From Flavobacterium cerinum (GTDB lineage Bacteria > Bacteroidota > Bacteroidia > Flavobacteriales > Flavobacteriaceae), in NCBI RefSeq assembly GCF_004028155.1, contig NZ_SBII01000010.1, positions 117,160 to 181,159 on the forward strand: 64,000 nt of DNA, in the 5' to 3' direction. Below, one piece after another: positions 9,868 through 18,317 of this stretch. The position numbers were made by a program, and so were the translations under genes. Positions within the stretch are counted from its first letter, which is position 1, and the number at the start of each line of letters is the position of its first letter. The notes below the pieces were generated by a model. The model searched no databases and was not told the DNA's origin. It saw nothing but the letters and a program-made list of their open reading frames with translations.

Positions 9868-10322
9868 TATTTCTCTTTATTAAAATACATTCTGAAATAT
9901 TTTATTGGTACCCATAAAAATCCAAAACATTCACCTTCTTTCTTTCCTAAATGTTTATGATGTTGCTTGTGTGCCCTACGAATAGACAACAGATAAGGAT
10001 TTTGTGTATTTTTTAAAAATTCAATTCGTTGATGAATAAATATATCGTGTACAAAAAAGTAGGTCATTCCATAAAGAGTAACGCCTACTCCAATATAAAA
10101 TAAATAATTAAAATGGTTTAATGAGCCAAAGTACATTAATACAATTGCGGGTATTGCAAAAATCACAAAAAAATAGTCATTTTTTTCGAAAGCGCCTTCA
10201 CTACTGTGATCATGATGATCACGATGTAAAATCCATAAAAAACCATGCATTATATACTTATGAATGAACCAGGTGGCACATTCCATCAGCATAAATATTA
10301 TGAATATTATAATAAAGTTCAT
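9867..10322 (-). CDS. crtZ: Beta-carotene hydroxylase (CrtZ)
   Basis: A 151-residue membrane di-iron hydroxylase of the fatty-acid/sterol hydroxylase superfamily. The histidine clusters are visible: HRDHHDHS, HDIFIHQR, and RAHKQHHKH near the C-terminus. It adds hydroxyl groups to the rings of beta-carotene to give zeaxanthin, the usual yellow pigment of flavobacteria. Length and position next to the lycopene cyclase are standard. It begins 11 bp after the SRPBCC gene. Confidence 0.95.
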   Translation of the reverse strand: MNFIIIFIIFMLMECATWFIHKYIMHGFLWILHRDHHDHSSEGAFEKNDYFFVIFAIPAIVLMYFGSLNHFNYLFYIGVGVTLYGMTYFFVHDIFIHQRIEFLKNTQNPYLLSIRRAHKQHHKHLGKKEGECFGFLWVPIKYFRMYFNKEK

Positions 10323-10333
10323 ACTTAGTTCTT

Positions 10334-10792
10334 TTACTTGTTGAACAACTCTTCCAACACTCTGTAACGGTAGTTAAAAATATTATTTAATTTTTTCTTT
10401 ATGAAAAGATCATGTACTATGTTGCCGATTATACCAAATGGCAATTCATAATTCACTGTATCTATCATTAAAACACCATCAGCATTCGGAAAGAACTCAT
10501 GATGATGATGCCACAGTTTGTAAGGTCCTTTTTTCTGAAAATCTGTAAAACTCTTTTCGTTATCTACCTGTATAATTTCTGTCTGCCATTTTAATGGAAT
10601 GCCTAACAAAGGCGACACCGTATAATTAATAATCATTCCTTCATAAATATTTCCATCGGGTAGGTCGCTTACTACAATAAAGCCCATGTCTTTGGGAGTA
10701 ATCCTGGAAAGATTGTGTGGCGACGAAAAGAAATTCCACGCACTTGCATTATCACAATAAAGCTGCTGCGTTCTTTTTAGTTGATAAGTCAT
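10334..10792 (-). CDS. SRPBCC-family protein of the carotenoid operon
   Basis: A 152-residue soluble protein of the START-like/SRPBCC fold: it begins with a YQLKRTQQL strand and a W-N-F helix, has PKDMGF and MIINYTVSPLLGIP segments, and a final long helix. Members bind hydrophobic ligands. It lies between orf 10803 and crtZ with gaps of about 10 bp, so it is co-transcribed with the pigment genes. A role in handling a carotenoid or membrane ligand is an inference from context; no catalytic activity can be assigned. Confidence 0.8.
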   Translation of the reverse strand: MTYQLKRTQQLYCDNASAWNFFSSPHNLSRITPKDMGFIVVSDLPDGNIYEGMIINYTVSPLLGIPLKWQTEIIQVDNEKSFTDFQKKGPYKLWHHHHEFFPNADGVLMIDTVNYELPFGIIGNIVHDLFIKKKLNNIFNYRYRVLEELFNK

Positions 10793-10802
10793 TTTATATT
10801 TT

Positions 10803-11258
10803 TTAAGTAAGAACCGCTATTAATTCTTTCAAAAAAGTACATGTTATATTCTTATTATTGGATCGAATAAATTTTTTATCTTCTTCAATGTTTTTTCTGT
10901 ATCCTAAAAATGATGGACAATTACTCTGAACGGATAACCTAAGAAGTCTAATTTCTATATTGTACGGTTTTGACATCACGGCATCTTCAATATTTTTTTT
11001 ACCCTTTTTGAATGTTCGAAGCTTTGAAATAGGATTACTACTATGTTTTGCCCATATTGTTTGAAATGCTCCTAAATAAGCCAAGTGTACTGCACTTTCA
11101 GTACCAGTACTCAATTCTTTGATCATCGATTGACAAATCATTTTGTCTGAAACAGCTTTTTCATAATTAAATCTTACTGTTTCTAAATCCATGCTATACG
11201 AATTAATAGCAACACCAAGTAAGGTATAAAAAACTAAAATAATTCTTATAAATTTCAT
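10803..11258 (-). CDS. Conserved exported protein in the carotenoid operon
   Basis: A 151-residue protein with a signal peptide (MKFIRIILVFYTLLGVAIN) and a mature part rich in helices with three or four cysteines. The start overlaps the end of crtB by 4 nt, which makes coupled translation likely. I recognise no named domain. Retention in the operon suggests a function linked to pigment synthesis or membrane placement, but that is inference. Confidence 0.7.
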   Translation of the reverse strand: MKFIRIILVFYTLLGVAINSYSMDLETVRFNYEKAVSDKMICQSMIKELSTGTESAVHLAYLGAFQTIWAKHSSNPISKLRTFKKGKKNIEDAVMSKPYNIEIRLLRLSVQSNCPSFLGYRKNIEEDKKFIRSNNKNITCTFLKELIAVLT

Positions 11259-12091
11259 AGTATAGCCATTCTATATTGTACATAGCTACTCATCGCCAAA
11301 GAAAGTTTTTGTCCATTAGGAATACGTACCCGCTGGTTCATTATTTTGTCGGCTGGTGTATTTTTTATTTTTTTAAATAACGATAAATAGTATTTGTAGG
11401 CCAGGTATACACCAAATTTTGAAGAAGATGGCAGTTTTTTTATACCAACCAATGCTTCTTTGAATTCTGCTTCAATCTCATTTTCAATTTGACATTTAAT
11501 TTTGTTATTAAAAATTTTCATGTCGATATTCGGGAAGTATGTACGTCCTAAAATATCATAATCCTCTTTTAGGTCACGTAAAAAATTCACCTTTTGAAAA
11601 GCAGAACCCAACTTCATTGCATAAGGTTTTAAATTTTCAAATATTTCCTTATTACCTTCTGTAAATATCTGAAGACACATCAACCCTACTACTTCAGCCG
11701 AACCCAAAATGTACTCTTTATAAAGATCAGAATTATAATCCATCTGATGTAAATCCATTTCCATACTATGCAAAAATTGTTCGATCAAGGGTTTGTCAAT
11801 TGCAAATTTATGAACCGTTTCCTGAAAAGATTGTAAAATAGGATTCAGGGAAATACCTTCGTCTAAAGCATTCCAGGTCTCAGCTTTAAATCGTTGTAAA
11901 AGAAGCGCTTTGTCGTAATCATGAAAGCTATCTACAATTTCATCAGCCAAACGTACATAACCATAGATCGCATAAATCGACGGGCGTATAGATGGCTTGA
12001 GAGCCAAAATTCCTAATGAAAAACTGGTACTGTATTTTTCAGTGACCATCTTACTTACTTTATAAGCCAACTCATCAAATAATTTTTTCAT
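11255..12091 (-). CDS. crtB: Phytoene synthase
   Basis: A 278-residue trans-isoprenyl diphosphate synthase of the squalene/phytoene synthase family. The first aspartate-rich motif is DEIVD (residues 50-54) and the second is in FLRDLKEDYDILGRTYFP (about residues 168-188). It condenses two geranylgeranyl diphosphates to phytoene, the first committed step. Length is normal. It lies 7 bp after crtI. Confidence 0.95.
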   Translation of the reverse strand: MKKLFDELAYKVSKMVTEKYSTSFSLGILALKPSIRPSIYAIYGYVRLADEIVDSFHDYDKALLLQRFKAETWNALDEGISLNPILQSFQETVHKFAIDKPLIEQFLHSMEMDLHQMDYNSDLYKEYILGSAEVVGLMCLQIFTEGNKEIFENLKPYAMKLGSAFQKVNFLRDLKEDYDILGRTYFPNIDMKIFNNKIKCQIENEIEAEFKEALVGIKKLPSSSKFGVYLAYKYYLSLFKKIKNTPADKIMNQRVRIPNGQKLSLAMSSYVQYRMAIL

Positions 12092-12098
12092 ACCTGTT

Positions 12099-13586
12099 TT
12101 ATGTAAGGTTATTTACTTCTTTTGCAACAATTTTACCCGAAATAATAGACGGAGGTACACCTGGTCCAGGCACTGTAAGCTGCCCTGTGTAAAATAGATT
12201 GGGCAAATGCTTATTTTTTATAGAGGGTTTTAATACTGCTGTTTGCGATAATGTATTTGCCAGCCCATAAGCATTGCCTTGATAAGCATTGTAATCGTTT
12301 ATAAAATCATCAACACAATAGCTTCTTTTATAATCCAGTTTTGATATCAAATCATTTATCCCTGTATGTTGTTCTAAGCGTTTAATCATATCATGTAAAT
12401 AGTACTCCCGAATATTTTCATTATCAGGAAGCCCCGTTGCCAAAGGCATCAATAGAAAAACATTTTCATGCCCTAAAGGAGCTACATAAGGATCAGTTTT
12501 GGATGGACAGCAAACATAGAACAATGGTTTATCCGGCCATTTTTTATCTTTATAAATTGTATCGATATGATCATCCATATCATTTTCGAAAAATAATGTA
12601 TGATGTTTCAGATTGGGAAGCTTTTCTTTAAATCCTAAATAGTAAATCAGGCAGGAAGGTGCAAATGTGCGGCTTTCCCAATACTTTTCTCCATAATTTC
12701 GTAATTCACTACTTAGTAATGTCTCGGTATGATGATAATCAGAAGAGGCAATAATGGCATCAAATTCCTTAAACTCGCCGTTTACCATTATTCCTTTGGC
12801 CACACCTTCTTCTGTAATTATTTTTTCAACATTCTGATTAAAATGAAAAACTGCACCCTGCTCTTCAGCGACCTTTTTCATTCCTAATACCAATTGATAA
12901 AATCCTCCCATTGGATACCAAGTCCCTAAAACATACCCACCATAATTCATCAGGCTGTAAAGCGCCGGAATATTTTTAGGTGAAGCGCCTAGGAAAATAA
13001 CAGGGAATTCCATCAGCGCTTTCAATTTCGGATGAGAAAAATATTTGCTGACATAAGCTCTAAAATTTGAGAGTAAATCCAGTTTAAAAGCACTTACCGC
13101 GATCTTTGGAGAGAAAAATTCCGACCAACTATAGCATGGTTTGTTCACAAAATCCTGCATTCCTACTTCGTATTTGTACTTTGCAGATTTCATGAAGGAA
13201 TCTAGTTTATTACCTGCCCCTGTTTCTAAAGTTTCAAACAATGCTTTGAGATCTTCATAAGATTCCGGAACCTTAACTATTCCATCTTGAAAAATCATTT
13301 CAAATTGTGGGTTTAATGATACCAAATGATAAAAGTCAGTAGCGTTATAACCAAAATCTGAAAAAAATCCATTAATAATATCCGGCATCCAATACCAGCT
13401 GGGTCCCATATCGAAAACATAACCGTTTTCTGTTTTAAACTGTCTCGCTCTTCCCCCGGGCTGAGGATGCTTTTCATAAACATGCACCTTATTACCAGCC
13501 TGTGCAGCATAAGCAGCAGCTGAAAGACCGGAAATACCTGCGCCTATTATAGCTATAGTCTTTTTAGAACCTGGTTTATTTTGCAT
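12099..13586 (-). CDS. crtI: Phytoene desaturase (CrtI)
   Basis: A 495-residue FAD-dependent desaturase. The N-terminal dinucleotide-binding motif is IIGAGISGLSAAAYA with the acidic residue in VYEKHPQPGGRA, and the C-terminal CrtI signature reads YTGQLTVPGPGVPPS. It converts phytoene to lycopene by successive desaturations. Length is normal. It lies 19 bp after marR and should be on the same transcript. Confidence 0.96.
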   Translation of the reverse strand: MQNKPGSKKTIAIIGAGISGLSAAAYAAQAGNKVHVYEKHPQPGGRARQFKTENGYVFDMGPSWYWMPDIINGFFSDFGYNATDFYHLVSLNPQFEMIFQDGIVKVPESYEDLKALFETLETGAGNKLDSFMKSAKYKYEVGMQDFVNKPCYSWSEFFSPKIAVSAFKLDLLSNFRAYVSKYFSHPKLKALMEFPVIFLGASPKNIPALYSLMNYGGYVLGTWYPMGGFYQLVLGMKKVAEEQGAVFHFNQNVEKIITEEGVAKGIMVNGEFKEFDAIIASSDYHHTETLLSSELRNYGEKYWESRTFAPSCLIYYLGFKEKLPNLKHHTLFFENDMDDHIDTIYKDKKWPDKPLFYVCCPSKTDPYVAPLGHENVFLLMPLATGLPDNENIREYYLHDMIKRLEQHTGINDLISKLDYKRSYCVDDFINDYNAYQGNAYGLANTLSQTAVLKPSIKNKHLPNLFYTGQLTVPGPGVPPSIISGKIVAKEVNNLT

Positions 13587-13605
13587 GGATATAGTAACTA
13601 TTCAG

Positions 13606-14277
13606 TTAATTATTATGGATTAAATATTTATTATAAACGACATCAATTAGTTGTGAAGGGTCAATGTTTTCAGCATATATGGGTTGATGAAAATGTTCTA
13701 ATTTTTTAAGCAGCTTTATTAGTTCTATTTTCTCAGCATAACTAAGGCCGCCGGTTACAATTTCTGTCGCCTGCTTAATTTTTATCATATTTTGTTCTAG
13801 GGCCTCAATTCCCATTGAAGTAATCATTATGATCTTACTACGTCTATCTTCTAATGAGTCCTTCTGTTCAATCCAGCCCTGCGCAATGAGACGATTAATT
13901 ATTTGCATACCAACAGGTTTCTCTTGGATATTTTTTTTAATCAGATCTGTTTTTGTCATTGCACCAAAAGCTTTTAAATTAATCAGATATATAAAATCTT
14001 CCTGCGTAGTGAATTTTGAATTATATATAGCCGATTTTGAATACGTTTTTGCATACCTGTTCATTTGTACGATTAAAGTATTTATTACACTATCAGGAGT
14101 TCTGCCGTTTTCTTTTCCTTCCCAACCAGGTTCATCAACAACATTTTGGTTCATTTTTTCACCATCAAAAATCCAACGCCTAAAACCGGCTAAATCCTTC
14201 GAATACAACTTCGAATCAATACTTGTATCAAATTTTTCAATAAGTTGAATAACTTCTTTGATAAGGTTATAGTCCAT
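13606..14277 (-). CDS. MarR-family regulator of the carotenoid operon
   Basis: A 223-residue winged-helix regulator, longer than usual because of an N-terminal extension of about 70 residues. The MarR core covers about 75-185, with the recognition region KPVGMQIINRLIAQGWI and the wing DRRSKIIMIT. It is the first gene of the carotenoid operon. An inverted repeat overlapping its own -7 box (14302-14319) suggests that it represses itself and the pigment genes. MarR-type regulators at the head of crt operons are known in flavobacteria; the effector here is unknown. Confidence 0.88.
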   Translation of the reverse strand: MDYNLIKEVIQLIEKFDTSIDSKLYSKDLAGFRRWIFDGEKMNQNVVDEPGWEGKENGRTPDSVINTLIVQMNRYAKTYSKSAIYNSKFTTQEDFIYLINLKAFGAMTKTDLIKKNIQEKPVGMQIINRLIAQGWIEQKDSLEDRRSKIIMITSMGIEALEQNMIKIKQATEIVTGGLSYAEKIELIKLLKKLEHFHQPIYAENIDPSQLIDVVYNKYLIHNN

Positions 14278-14301
14278 AATGGAATAGATAAAATTACTAT
14301 T

Positions 14302-14319
14302 TAGTATACAAATATACTA
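14302..14319 (-). promoter_or_regulatory. Probable carotenoid operon promoter and MarR operator
   Basis: TAGTATA-N4-TATACTA forms an inverted repeat about 25-40 bp upstream of the marR start. On the minus strand the Bacteroidota -7 box TATATTTG (14309-14316) lies in its centre, so a bound regulator would block the promoter. A related half-site TTTAGTATA recurs at 14332-14340. Confidence 0.6.
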
Positions 14320-14664
14320 TTATATTTAATATTTAGTATATTTAAATACAATAAACATATTCAATAATACATAATAATTGTAGTCAGTTTGGCTGATGTA
14401 GGTATATACTATTCATAGTCAATAAGCAATAGTATGTTTATTGATTATGGAGTTTTAAATGCTTTTTGGAGATATAGGTCTTTAATCGATCAGGAAAAAG
14501 ACTGGTTGCCTATGCTGAAGTGAAACTTCGCGATGAAGCCATGCAGAAATTTATTATTGAAATAATATAATCTTTTACCTCTTAGGAGTTAGGAATGGAT
14601 TATACGCATTATGGTATTAACTTATTAAGAGAACAAAAAAAACACTAAATATCACTAAAAAAAA
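14320..14664. other. Gene-free spacer
   Basis: AT-rich sequence between the carotenoid promoter and the XRE gene. A short plus-strand open stretch near 14492-14570 reads GKRLVAYAEVKLRDE but has no start and no recognisable parent; it may be a gene remnant. Nothing else is supported. Confidence 0.5.
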
Positions 14665-14898
14665 TTAATCATCGAGATTTACATTCAATAAATCACTAGG
14701 GCTTATACCCATACCTTTAGCAAGTTCAAGAAAAGTTGTAAAACCAAAATTCTTGCTCCCTTCTTCGATTGCCTGAAGATCTCTACGTGTTATAGAACTA
14801 TTTTCAGCTATGTCATTCGGTTCCAAACCAAGTTTAAGCCTAAATTCATGTACATGCTTTCCAAATTTCACCAACCTCTTGTCTTTAAAATGCAGCAT
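14665..14898 (-). CDS. XRE-family helix-turn-helix protein
   Basis: A 77-residue single-domain DNA-binding protein. The HTH reads IAENSSITRRDLQAIEEGSKN, in the register typical of Cro/C1-type regulators (about residues 29-51), followed by a helix LELAKGMGISPSDLL. There is no partner gene beside it, so it could be a free-standing regulator or a remnant of a mobile element. Its targets are unknown. Confidence 0.8.
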   Translation of the reverse strand: MLHFKDKRLVKFGKHVHEFRLKLGLEPNDIAENSSITRRDLQAIEEGSKNFGFTTFLELAKGMGISPSDLLNVNLDD

Positions 14899-15098
14899 AG
14901 TACTTTTAGTGTTTATATTACCAAACTCAAAGATAGAGGATTATCATCCTTTGCCTGCTAAATATATCTAATTCAGACTTGGAATAAATTAAAACTATCA
15001 ATCAAAAAATATAATCATAAAAGACTGGCAATTTCAATCTGATTATCAACTAACTTTACTAGAGCATTTGTCTTGATGTGTATATTTATTTCAAAAAA

Positions 15099-15800
15099 AT
15101 GAAACCAAACACAAAGCCTGAAACACATTTTATTAACCGAAGTGGCTGGCTACGGGCAGCTGTTTTGGGTGCTAATGATGGCATCCTTTCTACAACAAGC
15201 CTCGTTATTGGAATTGCTGCTGCCAGCGATTCCAGAAACCCAATTGTTTTAGCTGCAGTAGCTGGCTTAACAGCTGGTGCACTTTCTATGGCTGCAGGGG
15301 AATATGTATCTGTAAGCTCACAGAGTGATATTGAATATTTTGATTTAGAAAGAGAAAAGAAAGAGCTGGAAGAAATGCCTGAAGCAGAATTACGGGAATT
15401 AACTGAGATTTACATCGCAAAAGGGCTCCAACCTGAAATGGCTCATCAGGTTGCAATACAATTGACAAATTATAATGCCTTAAAAACTCATGCTCATGAC
15501 GAATTAGGCATAAATGAGATGACACGAGCAAAACCATTTCAAGCCGCCATGGCTTCAGCAATTGCTTTTATTGCCGGTGGTGTGCTGCCGCTTGCAGTGG
15601 CTATCTTGGCGCCAATCAAGTATATGGTAATTTTCCAATATGTATTTGCCATTTTGTTCCTGGCTGTTTCTGGGTCATTAGCAGCTAAAGCAGGTGGATC
15701 TAATACAATAAAGTCAATACTGCGTATTTGTCTTTGGGGTACAGTTGCCATGTGCATTTCGGCATTGGTAGGCTATATTTTTGGTGTACAGACCATATAA
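15099..15800 (+). CDS. VIT1/CCC1-family iron/manganese transporter
   Basis: The protein has 233 residues from the chosen start MKPNTKPE; an upstream ATG at 15078 adds seven residues of poor quality. There are five membrane segments: two N-terminal (AVLGANDGILSTTSLVIGIA and AAVAGLTAGALSMAAGEYVSV) and three C-terminal, separated by a charged helical domain of about 70 residues rich in glutamate, the metal-binding region of the family. VIT1-type proteins move Fe2+ or Mn2+ out of the cytoplasm. It stands alone here. The direction and metal are inferred from family knowledge. Confidence 0.88.
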   Translation: MKPNTKPETHFINRSGWLRAAVLGANDGILSTTSLVIGIAAASDSRNPIVLAAVAGLTAGALSMAAGEYVSVSSQSDIEYFDLEREKKELEEMPEAELRELTEIYIAKGLQPEMAHQVAIQLTNYNALKTHAHDELGINEMTRAKPFQAAMASAIAFIAGGVLPLAVAILAPIKYMVIFQYVFAILFLAVSGSLAAKAGGSNTIKSILRICLWGTVAMCISALVGYIFGVQTI

Positions 15801-16166
15801 TTAAATCTCAAATATACTCTTTGAGTAATAGTAGTTTAGGATAACAATGTCCTTGAATACCTGCATTTTAAAAAATATCCTCCCTTCACTCCTCTTTTAA
15901 ATTAAATTGTTAATTCTATAAATTTACGCCGTTTTAAGAAGTTAAAATTACATATTTCTTAGATTTTAATAGGTAACATAGCTACATTAGCAGATTAACT
16001 TCTTTTTTACACACAATTTAATTAAAGTTAAGAATAGCTGATAAAAAGTATAAGATCTCAATAAAGAATGAAAAAACTCGTTGTAATATTTATTAGGCAC
16101 AACAATTTTATACTGAATAATAATTTAGCTGCTACTTAATTTTAATAATTAAACACACATTCAATT
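15801..16166. other. Gene-free spacer
   Basis: AT-rich leader region of the lipoprotein gene at 16167. A 23-codon ORF at 16068 is too weak to call. No repeat or hairpin stands out. Confidence 0.5.
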
Positions 16167-17705
16167 ATGAAAAAATTAATGAGAATTTTGGGGATTTTTA
16201 TTTTTGTAAATGGGGCATTGATTTCTTGCAGCGACGATGATTCGTCAAATCGGCCAGAAATATCAACTCCAATCGAAAGTGCACAAGGAACATATTTAGA
16301 AACCGAAAACAACACTGGTAAATTTAAAATTACATTACATGCTGCTGAGGGTGACTTTCAATTGAATTTCGTTTCAGATCCTGTAGCAAACAGCAATTTA
16401 TTAGAAGCTGAGTTAAAATCAACTAAATATAGCGTAGCACAAATAGCGGCATTGTATTCTATCACGACAGACAGTTACTTAACTAAAGAAAACGTACAAT
16501 CTAAAATTGTTTCTGGTGAACTAACCGTAGACAGATCAGAAGAAATATACACTATTAAAGGAACTTTAACCAATGAACTAAACATTTCTTATAAAGTTGA
16601 CTTTAAGGGACCAATCGATATTGAACCAGTATACGATATTCAATATGATAAACAAAACGGATGGTATTGGGGAGATCAAGAATATGATCATCCAAATATA
16701 GCTGAATATATGGCGTATTTTGCGCAGGGAGAAACCGATAATTACGGTGAATTAAAAGGAGACGGTTATTATATTTCTTTGTCATTTTATAATAATATGG
16801 CACCAAAAGCGTGGGAAGCAAAGATTCCAAATCAAACTTACAAAGCTTCATCTGAATATAAAGTAGGATCATTTCGTATTGCTACCCAAGAAGATATAGA
16901 AGATGGCGCTCAATATTATGCTTTTGCATCATTTAAACATAACAATAGTAAAGAAGGTATTGCAAAAGAAGTGTTTATTACAGACGGTTCGATCAAGGTA
17001 ATGGACAACAAAGACGTTCAGGAAGTTCGTTTTAACTTTGAGCTGCAGGACGGTTCAAGACATGTTGGTAAATACATTGGAAAAGTAAGACAGGGAGACG
17101 AATATACAGTAACCACATTAAAAGCCGACAGACAAGTTGGTCAATTGGATCACGGTTATATTGAATATAAAGGAAAATCACCAATTGCAGGTAAGGAAAA
17201 CAATAGATGGGATATTTACATATTAAATCAAAATGTAACAACTTATCCAGAATATTATTGGGCTAGTGAAGGAACAGGCGATTTCATGCGTATAAGTATT
17301 TACACTCCTACAGAAGTATCCACAGAAATTCCAGCCGGTACATATCCGATTGGAGATGAAAATGCAGGAAATGCAGGTATAGGTGCGGGATCCGAAATCG
17401 GTCTTGAATTTGGAACTTGGTTTTTTGAAATGAAAAATGATGATTTCACTAATTACGCACCGATTAAAACCGGAAATGTAATTATTAATAAAAATAATGG
17501 AGTTTATACCATTAATTTACAAGGAATGGATGACAGACAAAACACGATCAAAGCAAATTATTCTGGTGAATTGACTTTTATTAATAGTGGAGATAGAACC
17601 TCAAAATCTTCTAAAATGAAAAAAGCATCCGGAAAAATAAACATGTATGACTGGAAGAAAAATTCAAAAACGAATAAAACGTTTAAAAATTATTTAAATA
17701 AATAA
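16167..17705 (+). CDS. Large lipoprotein with three related domains
   Basis: A 512-residue protein with a lipoprotein signal peptide; the lipobox is ALISC at residues 18-22, followed by an acidic SDDDSS run, the usual signal for surface exposure in Bacteroidota. The rest looks like three related beta-rich modules of about 150 residues. Each starts near a GTY or NQTY segment and ends with a pattern such as YTI(K/N)...G...N.I...Y.G or the like (YTIKGTLTN, VRFNFELQDG, YTINLQGMDD). I do not recognise a named family. It stands alone upstream of the histidine leader. Function unknown. Confidence 0.75.
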   Translation: MKKLMRILGIFIFVNGALISCSDDDSSNRPEISTPIESAQGTYLETENNTGKFKITLHAAEGDFQLNFVSDPVANSNLLEAELKSTKYSVAQIAALYSITTDSYLTKENVQSKIVSGELTVDRSEEIYTIKGTLTNELNISYKVDFKGPIDIEPVYDIQYDKQNGWYWGDQEYDHPNIAEYMAYFAQGETDNYGELKGDGYYISLSFYNNMAPKAWEAKIPNQTYKASSEYKVGSFRIATQEDIEDGAQYYAFASFKHNNSKEGIAKEVFITDGSIKVMDNKDVQEVRFNFELQDGSRHVGKYIGKVRQGDEYTVTTLKADRQVGQLDHGYIEYKGKSPIAGKENNRWDIYILNQNVTTYPEYYWASEGTGDFMRISIYTPTEVSTEIPAGTYPIGDENAGNAGIGAGSEIGLEFGTWFFEMKNDDFTNYAPIKTGNVIINKNNGVYTINLQGMDDRQNTIKANYSGELTFINSGDRTSKSSKMKKASGKINMYDWKKNSKTNKTFKNYLNK

Positions 17706-17781
17706 TTATTGAGAATACTAATTGCTTCTTATTTTTTTTTATAGATTAATCATGTAAAAATACTATTATACTATATACAAA

Positions 17782-17844
17782 ATGAGATTCAATCAACTAT
17801 ATCAGCATCATTTTCACACTGGCTCAAATGCGAGAAGGAAATGA
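17782..17844 (+). CDS. hisL: Histidine operon leader peptide
   Basis: A 20-codon ORF with clustered histidine codons: QHHFH at residues 8-12 (three His). It is followed 25 nt later by a strong terminator hairpin (17870-17899) and then by the start of hisG at 17956. This is the layout of a ribosome-mediated attenuator: ribosome stalling at His codons would favour readthrough. Because the operon behind it has been deleted, the leader now controls nothing obvious. Confidence 0.7.
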   Translation: MRFNQLYQHHFHTGSNARRK

Positions 17845-17869
17845 TATGTAGTAATCTAAAATAATTTCT

Positions 17870-17905
17870 AAACCCGTTTGAGTAAAATCAGACGGGTTTT
17901 TTATT
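17870..17905 (+). terminator. Attenuator/terminator hairpin of the lost histidine operon
   Basis: Stem AAACCCGTTTGA (17870-17881) pairs with TCAGACGGGTTT (17888-17899) with one G-T pair and a six-base loop; a T-rich tail TTTATTTAA follows. It lies between the His leader peptide and the hisG remnant, as expected for a transcription attenuator. Confidence 0.75.
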
Positions 17906-17955
17906 TAATCCAGCTCCCTCCTTCTATTTTTATTTAGGCACTATTTCAAATAACA

Positions 17956-18211
17956 ATGAGTAAATTAAAATTGCCGTACACAAAAGCGGCAGGTTAAGTA
18001 ATAAATCACTTGAACTTCTTAGAGAATGCGGGATAAAGCTTGAAAAGTTGGTAAAGAAGCTGTAAAACTAATAATTGAGACAAAAGATAATGATGAATGC
18101 TTATTCAAGAATGAAGCCGCTGATCTTTTATTTCAATTTCTCATTCTTCTTAAAGCAAAAAAATATAATTTAGAAGATATTGAGAAAATTTTGAAAAACA
18201 GAACTAATTAA
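17956..18211 (+). pseudogene. hisG-hisE fusion scar of a deleted histidine operon
   Basis: The first about 100 bp encode the N-terminus of ATP phosphoribosyltransferase (MSKLK then, after a one-base shift in an A-run, IAVHKSGRLSNKSLELLRECG). From about 18043 the sequence is instead the C-terminus of phosphoribosyl-ATP pyrophosphatase (HisE): KVGKEAVKLIIE, then NEAADLLFQFLILLKAK, stop 18209-18211. In Bacteroidota hisG is the first and hisIE the last gene of the his operon. A single deletion from hisG into hisIE would produce exactly this junction and remove hisDCBHAF. The junction is near GAAAAGTTGG. Confidence 0.8.
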
Positions 18212-18317
18212 AAGGATACTTAATCTATACAACAGAGCCGTTAAAGGAATTGTATCAGAGATAATAAGAACTATATTTGCAGCCTTGGCAGTTTTGCTAT
18301 AATTGAATCTGATTTAT

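Noticed and set aside
16068..16139. 23-codon ORF upstream of the three-domain lipoprotein
   Set aside because: No leader-type codon cluster, no following attenuator hairpin, no homology; likely chance in AT-rich DNA.
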